Positions 31,152 to 40,715 of a stretch of DNA of 64,000 bases are shown piece after piece. The translations under genes and the position numbers were made by a program. The notes under the pieces were generated by a model. That model ran no database searches. It was not told the DNA's origin and saw nothing but the letters and a program-made list of their open reading frames with translations. The stretch is taken from assembly GCF_900445235.1 (NCBI RefSeq), contig NZ_UFSM01000001.1, positions 1,110,501-1,174,500 of the forward strand. Direction: 5' to 3'. The stretch is from Aminobacter aminovorans. GTDB taxonomy: Bacteria > Pseudomonadota > Alphaproteobacteria > Rhizobiales > Rhizobiaceae. Numbering within the stretch: the first letter of the stretch is position 1; each line of letters opens with the position of its first letter.

Positions 31152-31252
31152 TCGAGGATCGTCCGGGTAAGGCGATCCGAACTTTCTGGAATTCTCAAAG
31201 GCTAAGCTACTCGGCAGATGATTGGAGCGGCGGAGTGGTTGCCAACTACCCT

Positions 31253-32362
31253 CTAGGATGAGGTCGGGCGCTCCTGTGCCCACGCCCTGATCGCATCCGC
31301 CAGCGGCATAATGTCGTGCGGCCGTGGGCGCGCCTCCGTCGGCGTGGCGGAGAAGCGCGGTGCCGGTGCTGGTTGTGTCAGCCCATCCATCTGCACGAAG
31401 CTCTCCCGCGCGACGAGATGCGGATGCTGTGCTGCCTGATGAAGGTCGAGCACCGGTGAAACGCAGGCATCGGAATGTTCGAGCAGAGCGAGCCATTCGG
31501 TGCTCGGGCGCTTTATGATCAGTGCTGCTATCTTGTCTTTCAGTGTCGGCCAGTTGCGTGGGTCGGCACGCAGGGCATGCGTGGCCTCGTCCAGCCCGAC
31601 GGCCTGGCGGAACAGTTCGAAGAACTGCGGTTCGATCGGGCCGACGGCAATGTGCATACCATCTGCGCACTCATAGGCGCAGTAATAGGGCGCGCCGCCA
31701 TCGAGCAGATTGGCTTCGCGCCTTGGCTGCCATTGGCCCGCCGAGGCCAGGTCATGGGCCATTGTCATCAGCTGTATGGTGCCGTCGCAAATGGCCGCAT
31801 CGACGACCTGGCCGGCACCTGTACGCTGCGCCGAAAGAAGTGCTGCGAGCATGCCGGAGACGAGGAACATGGCGCCGCCGCCGAAGTCGCCGACAAGGTT
31901 GAGCGGCGGCATGGGACTGCCGGCCGGACCTATGGCTGCGAGCGCGCCGGTAATGGCAATGTAATTGATGTCGTGCCCGGCACAGGCTGCCATCGGGCCG
32001 GTCTGTCCCCATCCCGTCATGCGACCATAGACGAGGCGTGGATTGCGCTCCAACAGGAAATCTGGACCGAGCCCCAGCCGTTCCATGACGCCTGGCCGGA
32101 ACCCTTCGATCAGGGCGTCGGCACCGTCGCAGAGCTTGCGGACCATCTCGACCTGGTCCGGATTCTTGAGGTCTGCCTCCACAGTCGGCCGCCCGCGTCC
32201 CGAAATCGGATCGGGAATTTTAGGCGTTGCATCCGGGCGTGCGATGCGAACGACATCAGCGCCCATGTCGGCGAACTGCATGGCGGCGAAGGGTGCTGGT
32301 CCCAGGCCGACAAACTCTACGATGCGAAGCCCGGCAAGCGGGCCGGTGGCCGGTTTCGACAT
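31253..32362 (-). CDS. Alpha-methylacyl-CoA racemase / CaiB-BaiF CoA-transferase family protein
   Basis: This 369-residue protein starts P-L-A-G-L-R-I-V-E-F, the class III CoA-transferase signature, then A-D-M-G-A-D-V-V-R-I. E-G-F-R-P-G-V-M-E-R-L-G near residue 90, G-H-D-I-N-Y near 130 and G-G-G-A-M-F-L-V-S-G-M-L match alpha-methylacyl-CoA racemases, where His and Asp (in G-H-D) are catalytic. It would act on branched-chain acyl-CoA esters. I chose the ATG at 32362 since AGGGAG lies eight bases upstream. No other fatty-acid genes are next to it. Confidence 0.85.
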   Translation of the reverse strand: MSKPATGPLAGLRIVEFVGLGPAPFAAMQFADMGADVVRIARPDATPKIPDPISGRGRPTVEADLKNPDQVEMVRKLCDGADALIEGFRPGVMERLGLGPDFLLERNPRLVYGRMTGWGQTGPMAACAGHDINYIAITGALAAIGPAGSPMPPLNLVGDFGGGAMFLVSGMLAALLSAQRTGAGQVVDAAICDGTIQLMTMAHDLASAGQWQPRREANLLDGGAPYYCAYECADGMHIAVGPIEPQFFELFRQAVGLDEATHALRADPRNWPTLKDKIAALIIKRPSTEWLALLEHSDACVSPVLDLHQAAQHPHLVARESFVQMDGLTQPAPAPRFSATPTEARPRPHDIMPLADAIRAWAQERPTSS

Positions 32363-32445
32363 CTTTCGCACTCCCTATGGCGGAGCTGGAGGATTGTGGA
32401 TGTGCCTGTGAAGTCATCCGCAGGGGATGGTGCGGCAGCTCCAGA

Positions 32446-32916
32446 CTAGCATTGGGACTGTGCAGCCTTCCATTCGGCATAAAGATGCTGGCTGTCTTGC
32501 GGGCGTACCGGGCGAAATACCACTTTCATGGATTGTTCGTGCGCGGGCTGCGCCAGGTCGGCATAGATCGCCGCCGTGGACAGGCCATAGGGCTCGCCGT
32601 CGTCGTTCGAATAGGCATATGTGACTTCGGAAATGCCAGCCATCCGCATGGCGCCCATGCACATCGGGCAAGGATGGCCGCTCGCATAGACCGTACAACC
32701 GTCGAGCTGCGGCGAGGCCAGGAGCTGGCTTGCCGCCCGGATGGCCGACATCTCGGCATGGGCAGTCGGATCATTGGACGAAAGTACTTTGTTAACGCCA
32801 CTGGCGACAACCTCTCCGTTCCTGACCACGACCGCTCCGAAAGGACGGCCGCCTCTCGAAATGTTCGCGCGAGCCAGCTCGATTGCCTGGCAAAGGAACT
32901 CACTCGACTTGTCTAA
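32446..32916 (-). CDS. Nucleoside deaminase (GuaD-like); normal start codon missing
   Basis: The protein has H-A-E and P-C-P-M-C, the zinc and proton-transfer residues of cytidine/guanine deaminases, in S-N-D-P-T-A-H-A-E and S-G-H-P-C-P-M-C. The overall order resembles GuaD, which deaminates guanine to xanthine. The conserved R-P-F-G-A-V-V-V strand lies before any ATG or GTG in the frame. The frame begins just after the ankyrin gene; an AGGAGG there is followed five bases later by TTA-GAC-AAG where Met-Asp-Lys would be expected. A GTG at 32829 would drop the first helix. I therefore give the start as the TTA at 32916. It may be non-functional, or use a non-standard start. Length is 156 codons before stop. 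Confidence 0.6.
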   Translation of the reverse strand, partial: LDKSSEFLCQAIELARANISRGGRPFGAVVVRNGEVVASGVNKVLSSNDPTAHAEMSAIRAASQLLASPQLDGCTVYASGHPCPMCMGAMRMAGISEVTYAYSNDDGEPYGLSTAAIYADLAQPAHEQSMKVVFRPVRPQDSQHLYAEWKAAQSQC

Positions 32917-32927
32917 TTCGGCCTCCT

Positions 32928-33605
32928 TCAGCGCGCACCGGCCGCAACCAGGACCTTCTCGATCTCGGTGAAGCCGTGTTTGCGCGCGTTCCGTAACGGC
33001 GTCACGCCGTCGCCATCGGCAAAGTTGACGTCGGCGCCGGCGTCGACGAGCAACTTGACGATGGCGACATGGCGAGGGCCGCCGTCACCGAGCACGATGG
33101 CTTCCAGAAGCGCCGTCCAATTGAGCTTGTTGACGTGGTCGACATCGACGCCGGCCTCGATCAGGGTGCGCACGGTCTCGACATGGCCGCGTTCGGCGGC
33201 GGGAATCAGCGCGGTGCCGCCATAGCGGTTGATGCTCTTGAGGTCGGCGCCATGGGAGAGCGTCATCTTCAGGATCTCGAGATGCCCACTGGCGCCGGCA
33301 TAGAGATAGGGGCTGTCGTTGATGGCATCCTTGGCATTGACGTCTGCGCCTGCATCGATCAGCACCTTGGCGGCTTCGACCTGATTGGCATGGGTGGCAA
33401 GCAGCAGTGCAGTACGGCCATTGTCGTCGCGCGCATCGATGCTGGCGCCCTTTGCCAACAGGTCGCGGACAGTTGTCGCGTCACCCTTGCTCGCGCTCGC
33501 ATGCAATTCACGTTCGAGCATGTTTTCTCCTGCCGTGGCTGGAGCAATCAATGCCATGGCAGCGAATGCCAGGACAGAGGCGATCTTGAGCAATAGGCGG
33601 TTCAT
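32928..33605 (-). CDS. Exported ankyrin-repeat protein
   Basis: This 225-residue protein has a signal peptide (N-R-L-L-L-K-I-A-S-V-L-A-F-A-A-M-A-L-I-A, then A-T-A-G). Five to six ankyrin repeats follow with the usual G-A-D-V-N-A-K-D and G-x-T-A-L-L-x-A cores. The repeats are complete, and the last ends in V-A-A-G-A-R. Periplasmic ankyrin proteins in rhizobia have no fixed partner; some help protect catalase or bind other proteins. I chose the ATG at 33605, which starts the signal peptide. Its last codons overlap the ribosome site of the deaminase. Confidence 0.88.
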   Translation of the reverse strand: MNRLLLKIASVLAFAAMALIAPATAGENMLERELHASASKGDATTVRDLLAKGASIDARDDNGRTALLLATHANQVEAAKVLIDAGADVNAKDAINDSPYLYAGASGHLEILKMTLSHGADLKSINRYGGTALIPAAERGHVETVRTLIEAGVDVDHVNKLNWTALLEAIVLGDGGPRHVAIVKLLVDAGADVNFADGDGVTPLRNARKHGFTEIEKVLVAAGAR

Positions 33606-33797
33606 TTTCGTATCTCTCGATGCGTATGGCTGGTCGAGGCGGATAGTCGGTTCCGCTCCGCAAGTTTTACCTTCTGAAACCAAATCTGTTCGTGATTGTG
33701 GCAGATGACATTGGCGTCTTGTTTGTCCATGCCATACGGTCTATTGCGGATTGTCAGCCGGGACGGGGGTCAAAGGCAACGACATCAGGAATCCACC

Positions 33798-34679
33798 GTG
33801 AAGGGCATAATACTTGCGGGCGGTAGTGGCACGCGTCTCTATCCTGCAACACTTGCAGTATCGAAGCAGATACTACCGATATATGATAAGCCGATGATCT
33901 ATTATCCGCTTGGCGTGCTCATGCTGGCGGGTATTCAGGACATTCTTATCATTTCGACCCCACGCGACCTGCCGCAGTTCCAGCAGCTGCTCGGCGACGG
34001 CTCGGCGTTCGGCGTCTCGTTCACCTATGCTGTCCAGCCGTCTCCCAACGGTCTGGCCGAAGCGTTCATCATCGGGCGCGAGTTCATCGGCAACAGCCCG
34101 GTGGCGCTCATACTTGGCGACAACATCTTTTATGGCGACGGCCTGTCGGAGCGTTGCCGGGCTGCCGTCGCACGCCCGAGCGGCGCTTCGGTCTTCGCCT
34201 ATCATGTCGAGGATCCGCAGCGTTACGGCGTCGTGACATTCGACCGGACGACCCAGCGCGCCTTGTCGATCGAGGAAAAGCCCGCGGAGCCGCGCTCGAA
34301 CTGGGCGGTGACCGGCCTCTATTTCTACGACAATTCGGTCGTCGATATTGCCTCGTCGATCAAGCCGTCAGCGCGTGGCGAGCTGGAGATCACCGACGTC
34401 AACCGCACCTACCTCGAGCGCGAGACGTTGCATGTCGTTCGCCTGGGCAGGGGATATGCGTGGCTCGACACCGGCACCCATGACAGCCTCCACGAGGCGT
34501 CGTCGTTCGTGCGCACCATCGAGCATCGCCAGGGCATCAAGATCATGTGCCCGGAAGAGATCGGCTTCGAACTCGGCTGGGTCAGTGAAGAGGCCGTGCT
34601 GCGCCGGGCCGCCGAGCTCGGCAAGACCGACTATGCCCGCTATCTCGAGCGCCGTGTCAGGGAAATCGGCCATGGTTGA
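33798..34679 (+). CDS. rfbA: Glucose-1-phosphate thymidylyltransferase
   Basis: RfbA makes dTDP-glucose, the first step to dTDP-L-rhamnose. The 293-residue protein starts [16 protein letters not shown] from a GTG at 33798, with AGGA nine bases upstream; this matches the family's usual N-terminus. [11 protein letters not shown] and [10 protein letters not shown] are the substrate-binding segments. It is the first gene of a compact rfbACBD operon, in which each following gene overlaps the one before. Confidence 0.96.
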   Translation: MKGIILAGGSGTRLYPATLAVSKQILPIYDKPMIYYPLGVLMLAGIQDILIISTPRDLPQFQQLLGDGSAFGVSFTYAVQPSPNGLAEAFIIGREFIGNSPVALILGDNIFYGDGLSERCRAAVARPSGASVFAYHVEDPQRYGVVTFDRTTQRALSIEEKPAEPRSNWAVTGLYFYDNSVVDIASSIKPSARGELEITDVNRTYLERETLHVVRLGRGYAWLDTGTHDSLHEASSFVRTIEHRQGIKIMCPEEIGFELGWVSEEAVLRRAAELGKTDYARYLERRVREIGHG

Positions 34680-35235
34680 AGTGAGCAAGCTCGGCCTGGA
34701 CGGCGTTTGCGAAATACGCGTGCCCAGGTTCGAGGACGCGCGCGGTTTCTTTTCCGAGACATGGAATGCCGAAAAGCTTGCCCAGGCAGGTATTGCTGTC
34801 GATTTCGTTCAGGACAACCACTCGCTGTCGCGCGAACGCGGGGTGTTGCGCGGGCTGCATTTCCAGAAGCCGCCCTTCGCTCAGGACAAGCTGGTGCGCG
34901 TGCTGCGCGGATCGATCTACGACGTCGCCGTCGATATTCGCAATGGCTCGCCGACCTTTGGCAAGTGGGTCGGCCTGACGGTTTCGGCCAGGGACTGGAA
35001 TCAGATACTGGTGCCCAAGGGCTTCGCGCATGGCTTTGTCACGCTCGAGCCCGACACCGAGGTTGTCTACAAGGTGTCGGCACCCTATTCGCAGCCGCAT
35101 GACCGCTCGATCCGCTTCGATGACCCCGCCATCGCGATCGATTGGCCCGTAGCCACACAACAGCTGATCCTGTCGGACAAGGATGCTGAAGCACCCTTGC
35201 TGGCCGAGGTCGAAACCGGATTCGTCTACCCGTGA
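34672..35235 (+). CDS. rfbC: dTDP-4-dehydrorhamnose 3,5-epimerase
   Basis: RfbC epimerises the 4-keto sugar at C3 and C5. The 187-residue protein has [11 protein letters not shown] near residue 20, V-L-R-G-L-H-F-Q near 60 with the catalytic His, and P-K-G-F-A-H-G-F near 118. The ATG at 34672 lies eight bases inside rfbA. The end overlaps rfbB by four bases. Confidence 0.96.
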   Translation: MVEVSKLGLDGVCEIRVPRFEDARGFFSETWNAEKLAQAGIAVDFVQDNHSLSRERGVLRGLHFQKPPFAQDKLVRVLRGSIYDVAVDIRNGSPTFGKWVGLTVSARDWNQILVPKGFAHGFVTLEPDTEVVYKVSAPYSQPHDRSIRFDDPAIAIDWPVATQQLILSDKDAEAPLLAEVETGFVYP

Positions 35236-36311
35236 AAAACGTCCCTCAAACTGTGCTGGTCACCGGCGGTGCCGGGTTCATCGGCTCGGCCGTGTGCCGG
35301 CATCTCGTGGCGACCGGCAAATACCGCGTCGTCAATTTGGACAAGCTGACCTATGCCGGCAATCTGACGTCGCTGCGTGATCTCGACGACAATCCGAACT
35401 ATGCCTTTCGCAAAGCCGACATCTGCGACACCGACAAGGTGCGCCGGATTCTCACTGATGAAGCCGTCGATCTTGTCATGCACCTGGCGGCGGAAAGCCA
35501 CGTCGACCGTTCGATCGATGGGCCGATGGCGTTCGTCACCACCAATGTCGTCGGCACGGCCAGCCTGCTGCAGGCTGTGCTCGACCATTGGCGCAACCTT
35601 GGCGAGGATGCACGCAAGCGCTTCCGATTCCATCACGTCTCGACCGACGAGGTGTTCGGCGATCTGCCTTTCGATTCCGGCATCTTCACCGAGGAATCGC
35701 CCTACAAGCCCTCGTCGCCCTATTCGGCGTCCAAAGCGGCGTCTGATCATTTCGTGCGCGCCTGGCATGAGACCTATGGGCTGCCAGTAGTCCTTTCCAA
35801 CTGTTCGAACAATTACGGGCCCTACCACTTTCCGGAAAAGCTGATCCCGCTTGTCATCGCCAATGCGCTGGATGAGCAACCGTTGCCGATCTACGGCAAA
35901 GGCGCCAATATCCGTGACTGGCTGTTCGTCGAGGATCATGCCAGGGCACTCGAAGCGGTCATGACCAGGGGGCGGATCGGCGAGAGCTACAACATCGGCG
36001 GTCGTGCCGAGCGCACCAATCTCGATGTCGTCGAGACGATCTGCGCCCTGCTCGACGCGCGCCGCCCGCGGGCCAGCGGCCGCTCGCATCTTGACCTCAT
36101 CACCTATGTCACCGACCGGCCCGGACATGACCGGCGCTATGCCATCGACCCGACCAAGAGCGAGCAGGAGCTGGGCTGGACGCCGCTCGAGACGTTCGAG
36201 ACCGGCCTTGCCCGGACTGTCGACTGGTACCTTGCCAATGGCTGGTGGTGGCGCCCGATTCGCGAGCAGCGATTCGACGGAACCCGCCAGGGCCTGGTCG
36301 CCGCCAAGTGA
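35232..36311 (+). CDS. rfbB: dTDP-glucose 4,6-dehydratase
   Basis: RfbB is the NAD-dependent second step. The 359-residue protein has the Rossmann motif [10 protein letters not shown] near residue 9, [11 protein letters not shown] near 84, the catalytic Asp-Glu pair in S-T-D-E-V-F-G near 135, and Y-S-A-S-K-A-A near 160. It starts at a GTG whose GTGA is shared with the rfbC stop. The stop is shared with rfbD in the same way. Confidence 0.97.
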   Translation: MKNVPQTVLVTGGAGFIGSAVCRHLVATGKYRVVNLDKLTYAGNLTSLRDLDDNPNYAFRKADICDTDKVRRILTDEAVDLVMHLAAESHVDRSIDGPMAFVTTNVVGTASLLQAVLDHWRNLGEDARKRFRFHHVSTDEVFGDLPFDSGIFTEESPYKPSSPYSASKAASDHFVRAWHETYGLPVVLSNCSNNYGPYHFPEKLIPLVIANALDEQPLPIYGKGANIRDWLFVEDHARALEAVMTRGRIGESYNIGGRAERTNLDVVETICALLDARRPRASGRSHLDLITYVTDRPGHDRRYAIDPTKSEQELGWTPLETFETGLARTVDWYLANGWWWRPIREQRFDGTRQGLVAAK

Positions 36312-37192
36312 AGATCCTGGTTACCGGAACATCCGGCCAATTGGCACGCTCACTTGCCGAGCGCGCTGAGGGCAGAGCGGATATCGTCCTCGTCGGTCGC
36401 CCTGACCTGGACCTTGAAAACCCTGCGACTTTTGCCCCGATCCTGAAATCGATCGCGCCTGACATGATCATCAATGCCGCAGCGCATACGGGTGTCGACC
36501 AGCAGGAAGACGAGCCCGAGCGCGCCTTTCGCATCAATGCCGAGGCACCGGCGGAACTGGCGCGGCTGACCAGGCTTGCGGGTATTCCGATCATCCAGGT
36601 TTCGACCGACTACGTGTTCGATGGCAGGGCGACGCAGCCTTACATCGAAACCGATATGCCCAACCCGCAGACGGTCTATGGCCGCAGCAAGCTGGCGGGC
36701 GAAGAGGCCGTCCGCGCCGGCAATCCGGACCATCTGGTGGTGCGCACTGCCTGGGTCGTCAGCCGCCACGGTCGCAATTTCGTCAAGACGATGCTCTCGC
36801 TTGCCGCAACGCGCGACCGGCTGCAGGTCGTGGCAGACCAGTTCGGCAATCCGACGGAGGCCCATGATCTCGCTGACGGTTTGCTGGCGGCGGCGTCGTC
36901 CTGGCGCAGGCAAGGCTGCTTTCCGCAAGGTCTCTACCACCTCGCCGGACAGGGCCGCGCCAGCTGGCATGAACTGGCCGCTCATGTCTTTGCGGTCAGC
37001 GCGTCGCTCGGCGGACCATCCGCTGTCATCGAGCCCGTCGGCAGTGAGCACTGGCCGGCGAAAGCCGCGCGGCCGGCGAATTCGCAATTGAGTTCGGACG
37101 CCTTTGCCCGCGATTTCAACTATCGCGCCGGCGAATGGCGGGAGCGGGTCGGGCACCTGGTCACGGAACTGGTCGGGTCGACAAGCAGGTGA
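36308..37192 (+). CDS. rfbD: dTDP-4-dehydrorhamnose reductase
   Basis: RfbD reduces the 4-keto sugar to dTDP-L-rhamnose. The 294-residue protein begins [12 protein letters not shown] from a GTG overlapping rfbB. It shows [12 protein letters not shown] near residue 60, S-T-D-Y-V-F-D-G near 100 and Y-G-R-S-K near 125, with all catalytic residues in place. It ends the rfb block. The next gene is 219 bases away. Confidence 0.95.
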   Translation: MKILVTGTSGQLARSLAERAEGRADIVLVGRPDLDLENPATFAPILKSIAPDMIINAAAHTGVDQQEDEPERAFRINAEAPAELARLTRLAGIPIIQVSTDYVFDGRATQPYIETDMPNPQTVYGRSKLAGEEAVRAGNPDHLVVRTAWVVSRHGRNFVKTMLSLAATRDRLQVVADQFGNPTEAHDLADGLLAAASSWRRQGCFPQGLYHLAGQGRASWHELAAHVFAVSASLGGPSAVIEPVGSEHWPAKAARPANSQLSSDAFARDFNYRAGEWRERVGHLVTELVGSTSR

Positions 37193-37411
37193 GCCTGACT
37201 TCAGGACGCTTGTCTCAGCAATGCCAGTTGCCTGTTGTTCGAAGGTTTCCCGCTTTGGTTGATCACCTGATTGCTACGGTGGAAAGAAGCTGTGATTGTA
37301 CATGTGTTGTCCGGACGGCCGTTTCGCTGCATAGATGCAAAACGAGGAAAAGCTCATTGCTTTGGGTAGGAGTCGACATTTACGTTAAGTCAAGTTGATG
37401 CGGACGACTTT

Positions 37412-38254
37412 ATGAAACCGGAAGTGGATCTGATCGTCGTTACCCACAACAGCGGCTCGGTCTTGCCAGTGTTTTTGGCGACTGTTCCGGGTTGTGCAAA
37501 TGTTGTTGTCGTCGACAATGCCAGCGTCGACGACTCCGTGACGCTTGCGGAGGCTGCCGGGGCGAAGGTCATCGAGATCGAGGAAAATGTCGGTTATGGC
37601 AGCGCCTGCAATGTCGGTGCGGCCTCCGGCAACGCGCCATTCCTGCTGCTTGCCAATCCCGACCTTCGCTTCGAGGCGGGTGCGATAGAGGCGCTTGTCG
37701 CCGCTGCCGCCGCCCACCCCGCTGCGGCCTTCAATCCGCGTTTCTATTCCGGTTCGCGACGGCGCTTCAGGCGCTGGTCGCGGCTGCTGCCGGCGTCCGA
37801 CTTCTGGCATGGCGCGCCGCCCGACCATGATTGCGCCATCCCGGTCCTGCACGGCGCCTGCATCTTCATCAGGCGCGCGCATTTCGAGCAGGTAGGCGGG
37901 TTCGACCAGAACATCTTCCTGTTTCACGAGGATGACGACCTCAGTGTCCGGCTGCGGCGGGCAGGCGTCGAATTGCGGCTTGCCGGCGGCGCCGCTGTCG
38001 ACCACGCGGAAGGACGCTCCAGCGCGCGCTCGATCGAGTCGGGCCGCATCAAGGGCGAAGCGATGGGACGTTCGCTGGTCTATGTCATGAACAAGCACCA
38101 GATGCCGCTTGATGTGCCGGCCGAACGCTATCGCACATGGTTCAAGCTGTTGTGGCCACATGTGCTGTTCTCCAGCGCGCGCCGTTCCAAGCTTCTGGGT
38201 TTTGCAAACGGACTGAATGGCGGCCCGATGAACAGTTTCGGGAAGCGCCGGTGA
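37412..38254 (+). CDS. Glycosyltransferase family 2
   Basis: This 280-residue protein has a GT-A fold: D-L-I-V-V-T-H-N-S near residue 6, V-V-V-V-D-N-A-S-V-D near 31, and L-L-A-N-P-D-L-R-F near 79, where D may bind metal. G-G-F-D-Q-N-I-F-L-F-H-E-D-D-D-L-S lies near 165-180. This order is typical of rhamnosyltransferases. The position just after rfbACBD supports rhamnose transfer to a surface polysaccharide. No membrane span is evident. Confidence 0.88.
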   Translation: MKPEVDLIVVTHNSGSVLPVFLATVPGCANVVVVDNASVDDSVTLAEAAGAKVIEIEENVGYGSACNVGAASGNAPFLLLANPDLRFEAGAIEALVAAAAAHPAAAFNPRFYSGSRRRFRRWSRLLPASDFWHGAPPDHDCAIPVLHGACIFIRRAHFEQVGGFDQNIFLFHEDDDLSVRLRRAGVELRLAGGAAVDHAEGRSSARSIESGRIKGEAMGRSLVYVMNKHQMPLDVPAERYRTWFKLLWPHVLFSSARRSKLLGFANGLNGGPMNSFGKRR

Positions 38255-39507
38255 ACGCGCTGTCAGGCGCTCCGTGGCGTGAAAGGCCATCCTTCTTGCG
38301 CAGAGTCTGGGGAAAGTTGCGGCGGATCGCGCGACCGTCACGCTGGCTGGCGAAGGCACAGCGGACGGATGGTCTGAACGATGCGCATGTGCGCAATCTC
38401 CTAGGCCATTATCCGGCCAGTGACTACAAGCCGATTGCCAGCGACGTCCCGCCCAGGACCGACGTCCATCTGGTGGCGTATTACCTCCCGCAGTTCCATC
38501 CGACGGTGGAGAACGACGAGTGGTGGGGCCGCGGCTTCACCGAGTGGCGCAACGTGGCGCGCGCATTCCCGGTCTTCGAGGGTCATTACCAGCCGCGCCT
38601 GCCGGGCGAACTGGGTTACTACGACCTGCGCTTGCCTGAGGTGATGCGCCGGCAGGTCGAGTTGGCCAAGCTCTACGGCATCTCTGCCTTCTGCTTCCAT
38701 CTCTACTGGTTCGGCGGCAGGCGACTTCTGGAAGGACCGCTGGACCACTACCTGGAAACCGCCGATCTCGATCTGCCGTTCTGCCTTTGCTGGGCCAACG
38801 AGACCTGGTCGCGACGCTGGTCCGGCCGCGAGCAGGATGTGCTCCTGGCGCAACGGCATTCGGCGGAGGACGACATCGCGGTCGTTCGCGGCCTCGACAA
38901 GTACTTCCGCGATCCCCGCTACCTGAAGATCGAAGGCAAGCCGGTTTTCACCGTCTATCGTGCGAGCCTCTTTCCGGACCTGAAAGCGACCATCGCGCGT
39001 TGGCGCGAGGAGATGATCAGGCTGGGCTATCCCGGCATCTATCTGATCGCGACGAACGCTTTCGACTTCAGCGCCCATCGGGACTACGGCTTCGATGCGC
39101 TGTCCGAGTTCCCGCCGCACAATATCCGCACACCGAACATCGAAAGCAGCTTGTCTGTCTCGCACTTCCGGGACAGCGGGCGCATTCGAAGCTACGCTGA
39201 CGTAGTGGCGGCGGAGAAGGCGAAGTCGGTCGAGGCAGGCGTCGTCCATCCCGGCGTCATGCCGTCATGGGACAACAGCGCCCGCCGCCCGACGTCAGCC
39301 CAGATCTACCATGGCTCCACACCTGGTCTGTTCGAGGAGTGGCTCGGGGACGCGATGAAGCGCGCGCAGGCCAATCCCGCAAACGAGCGCCTCGTCTTCA
39401 TCAATGCGTGGAACGAGTGGGGCGAGGGGGCCTATCTCGAACCCGACCTGAGATATGGCTATGCCTATCTCGAGGCCTGCGCGGAAGCCCTTCGGAACCA
39501 TCGATGA
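38251..39507 (+). CDS. WbsX-like glycan-assembly protein (GH99-related)
   Basis: This 418-residue protein has A-Y-Y-L-P-Q-F-H-P near residue 72, W-W-G-R-G-F-T-E-W near 90, C-W-A-N-E-T-W near 180, and N-A-W-N-E-W-G-E-G-A-Y-L-E-P-D near 385. These match the WbsX family (Glyco_tran_WbsX), which occurs in O-antigen and capsule clusters and is related to endo-acting GH99 hydrolases. The GTG at 38251 overlaps the previous stop by four bases, so the two proteins are co-translated. Whether it transfers or cleaves sugars is not settled. Confidence 0.85.
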   Translation: MNALSGAPWRERPSFLRRVWGKLRRIARPSRWLAKAQRTDGLNDAHVRNLLGHYPASDYKPIASDVPPRTDVHLVAYYLPQFHPTVENDEWWGRGFTEWRNVARAFPVFEGHYQPRLPGELGYYDLRLPEVMRRQVELAKLYGISAFCFHLYWFGGRRLLEGPLDHYLETADLDLPFCLCWANETWSRRWSGREQDVLLAQRHSAEDDIAVVRGLDKYFRDPRYLKIEGKPVFTVYRASLFPDLKATIARWREEMIRLGYPGIYLIATNAFDFSAHRDYGFDALSEFPPHNIRTPNIESSLSVSHFRDSGRIRSYADVVAAEKAKSVEAGVVHPGVMPSWDNSARRPTSAQIYHGSTPGLFEEWLGDAMKRAQANPANERLVFINAWNEWGEGAYLEPDLRYGYAYLEACAEALRNHR

Positions 39508-39618
39508 CGCCGAAAGGTCGGGTGGCCTGAAAGTCGGCTCCTGGCATAGAAGACGGCGCCGTCCTGGTACCGATCTTTGCCATGTTCCCGGCCGGCAAAC
39601 CGCCTTATGGATTGTTCG

Positions 39619-40689
39619 ATGACAGACAATTCCGAAACATTGCCGCGCCGGCGGCTGCGTGACCTGGGTATCGCGCCAGGTGTCTTCACCCCCGGCCCGC
39701 TCAACGGCATCACCGATGTCGCAGGTGTTCTGGTCGGTCACGCAAGCGTCGTCGAGGGTGCGACCATCCGCACCGGCGCGACCGCGATCCTGGCGCATGG
39801 CGGCAACATTTTTCGCGACAAGGTGCCGGCGGCAATCGCCGTGTTCAATGGCTATGGCAAGTTCGCCGGCTCGACCCAGCTCGAAGAACTGGGCGAGATC
39901 GAAACGCCTGTTGTGCTTACCAATACGCTTGCGACCGGCCGCGCCATCGAGGCGATCCATGCGCACACGCTGGCACAGCCCGGCAACAGCCGCGCCGTGT
40001 CGATCAATGCCGTGGTCGGCGAGACCAACGATTCCCGCCTGAACGACATCCGAGCCGGACGTCCGGATGTTTCCGAGATCATGTCGGCGATCGCTGCCGC
40101 CACCGATGGAGCGGTGGTCGAAGGTGCGGTCGGTGCAGGTTCGGGCACGGTCGCCTTCGGCATGAAGGGCGGTATCGGCACAAGCTCGAGGCTTGTGCCT
40201 TTCAAGAGCGGCGAGACCTTCACGGTTGGTGTGCTGGTGCAGTCGAACTATGGCGGGCGTCTGCTGATCGATGGCTGGAATGCCAGCCCGGCCGTGGAAG
40301 ACAAGGATGGCTCGATCGTCATCGTCGTGGCGACGGACGCTCCCTTGTGCGAGCGCAATCTCAAGCGTTTGGGGCAGCGCACCTTCGGCGGGCTTGCCAG
40401 GACAGGTGCTGCGCTCAGCAACGGCTCGGGCGACTATGCGCTGGTGTTCTCGACCCATGAAAGCGTGCGGCGCACGCCTCGACGGCGTGCCGGCATCGTC
40501 GTCACACCAACGCTGCCCAACGAACTGGTGTCGCCGCTGTTCGAGGCGGTGATCGAAGCGACGGAAGAAGCGATCCTCAATTCGCTGTGCATGGCGCAGA
40601 CGGTCGAGGGCTGCGATGCCGGCAGCGGCAAGCCGTCTCGCATCGAGGCAATTTCCCTGGAAGCGCTGAGGCTGTACAAGGCGCGCTGA
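39619..40689 (+). CDS. P1/DmpA family peptidase (S58)
   Basis: This 356-residue protein begins R-R-R-L-R-D-L-G-I-A-P-G and N-G-I-T-D-V-A-G-V-L-V-G-H, typical of L-aminopeptidase/D-esterase DmpA. The autoproteolytic Gly-Ser pair, with Ser as nucleophile, is in S-N-G-S-G-D-Y at about residue 270. Cleavage there would give two subunits. Substrates include N-terminal residues of peptides and amides, sometimes D-configured. The start could be the ATG at 39619 or the one four codons earlier; neither has a clear ribosome site. The next gene is a D-amino acid aminotransferase. Confidence 0.85.
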   Translation: MTDNSETLPRRRLRDLGIAPGVFTPGPLNGITDVAGVLVGHASVVEGATIRTGATAILAHGGNIFRDKVPAAIAVFNGYGKFAGSTQLEELGEIETPVVLTNTLATGRAIEAIHAHTLAQPGNSRAVSINAVVGETNDSRLNDIRAGRPDVSEIMSAIAAATDGAVVEGAVGAGSGTVAFGMKGGIGTSSRLVPFKSGETFTVGVLVQSNYGGRLLIDGWNASPAVEDKDGSIVIVVATDAPLCERNLKRLGQRTFGGLARTGAALSNGSGDYALVFSTHESVRRTPRRRAGIVVTPTLPNELVSPLFEAVIEATEEAILNSLCMAQTVEGCDAGSGKPSRIEAISLEALRLYKAR

Positions 40690-40715
40690 CATCTCACTTG
40701 CATTGGAGAGTACCT

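Noticed and set aside
37193..37411. Possible gene between rfbD and the GT2 gene
   Set aside because: Only short frames without ribosome sites; the gap probably holds a promoter or leader.
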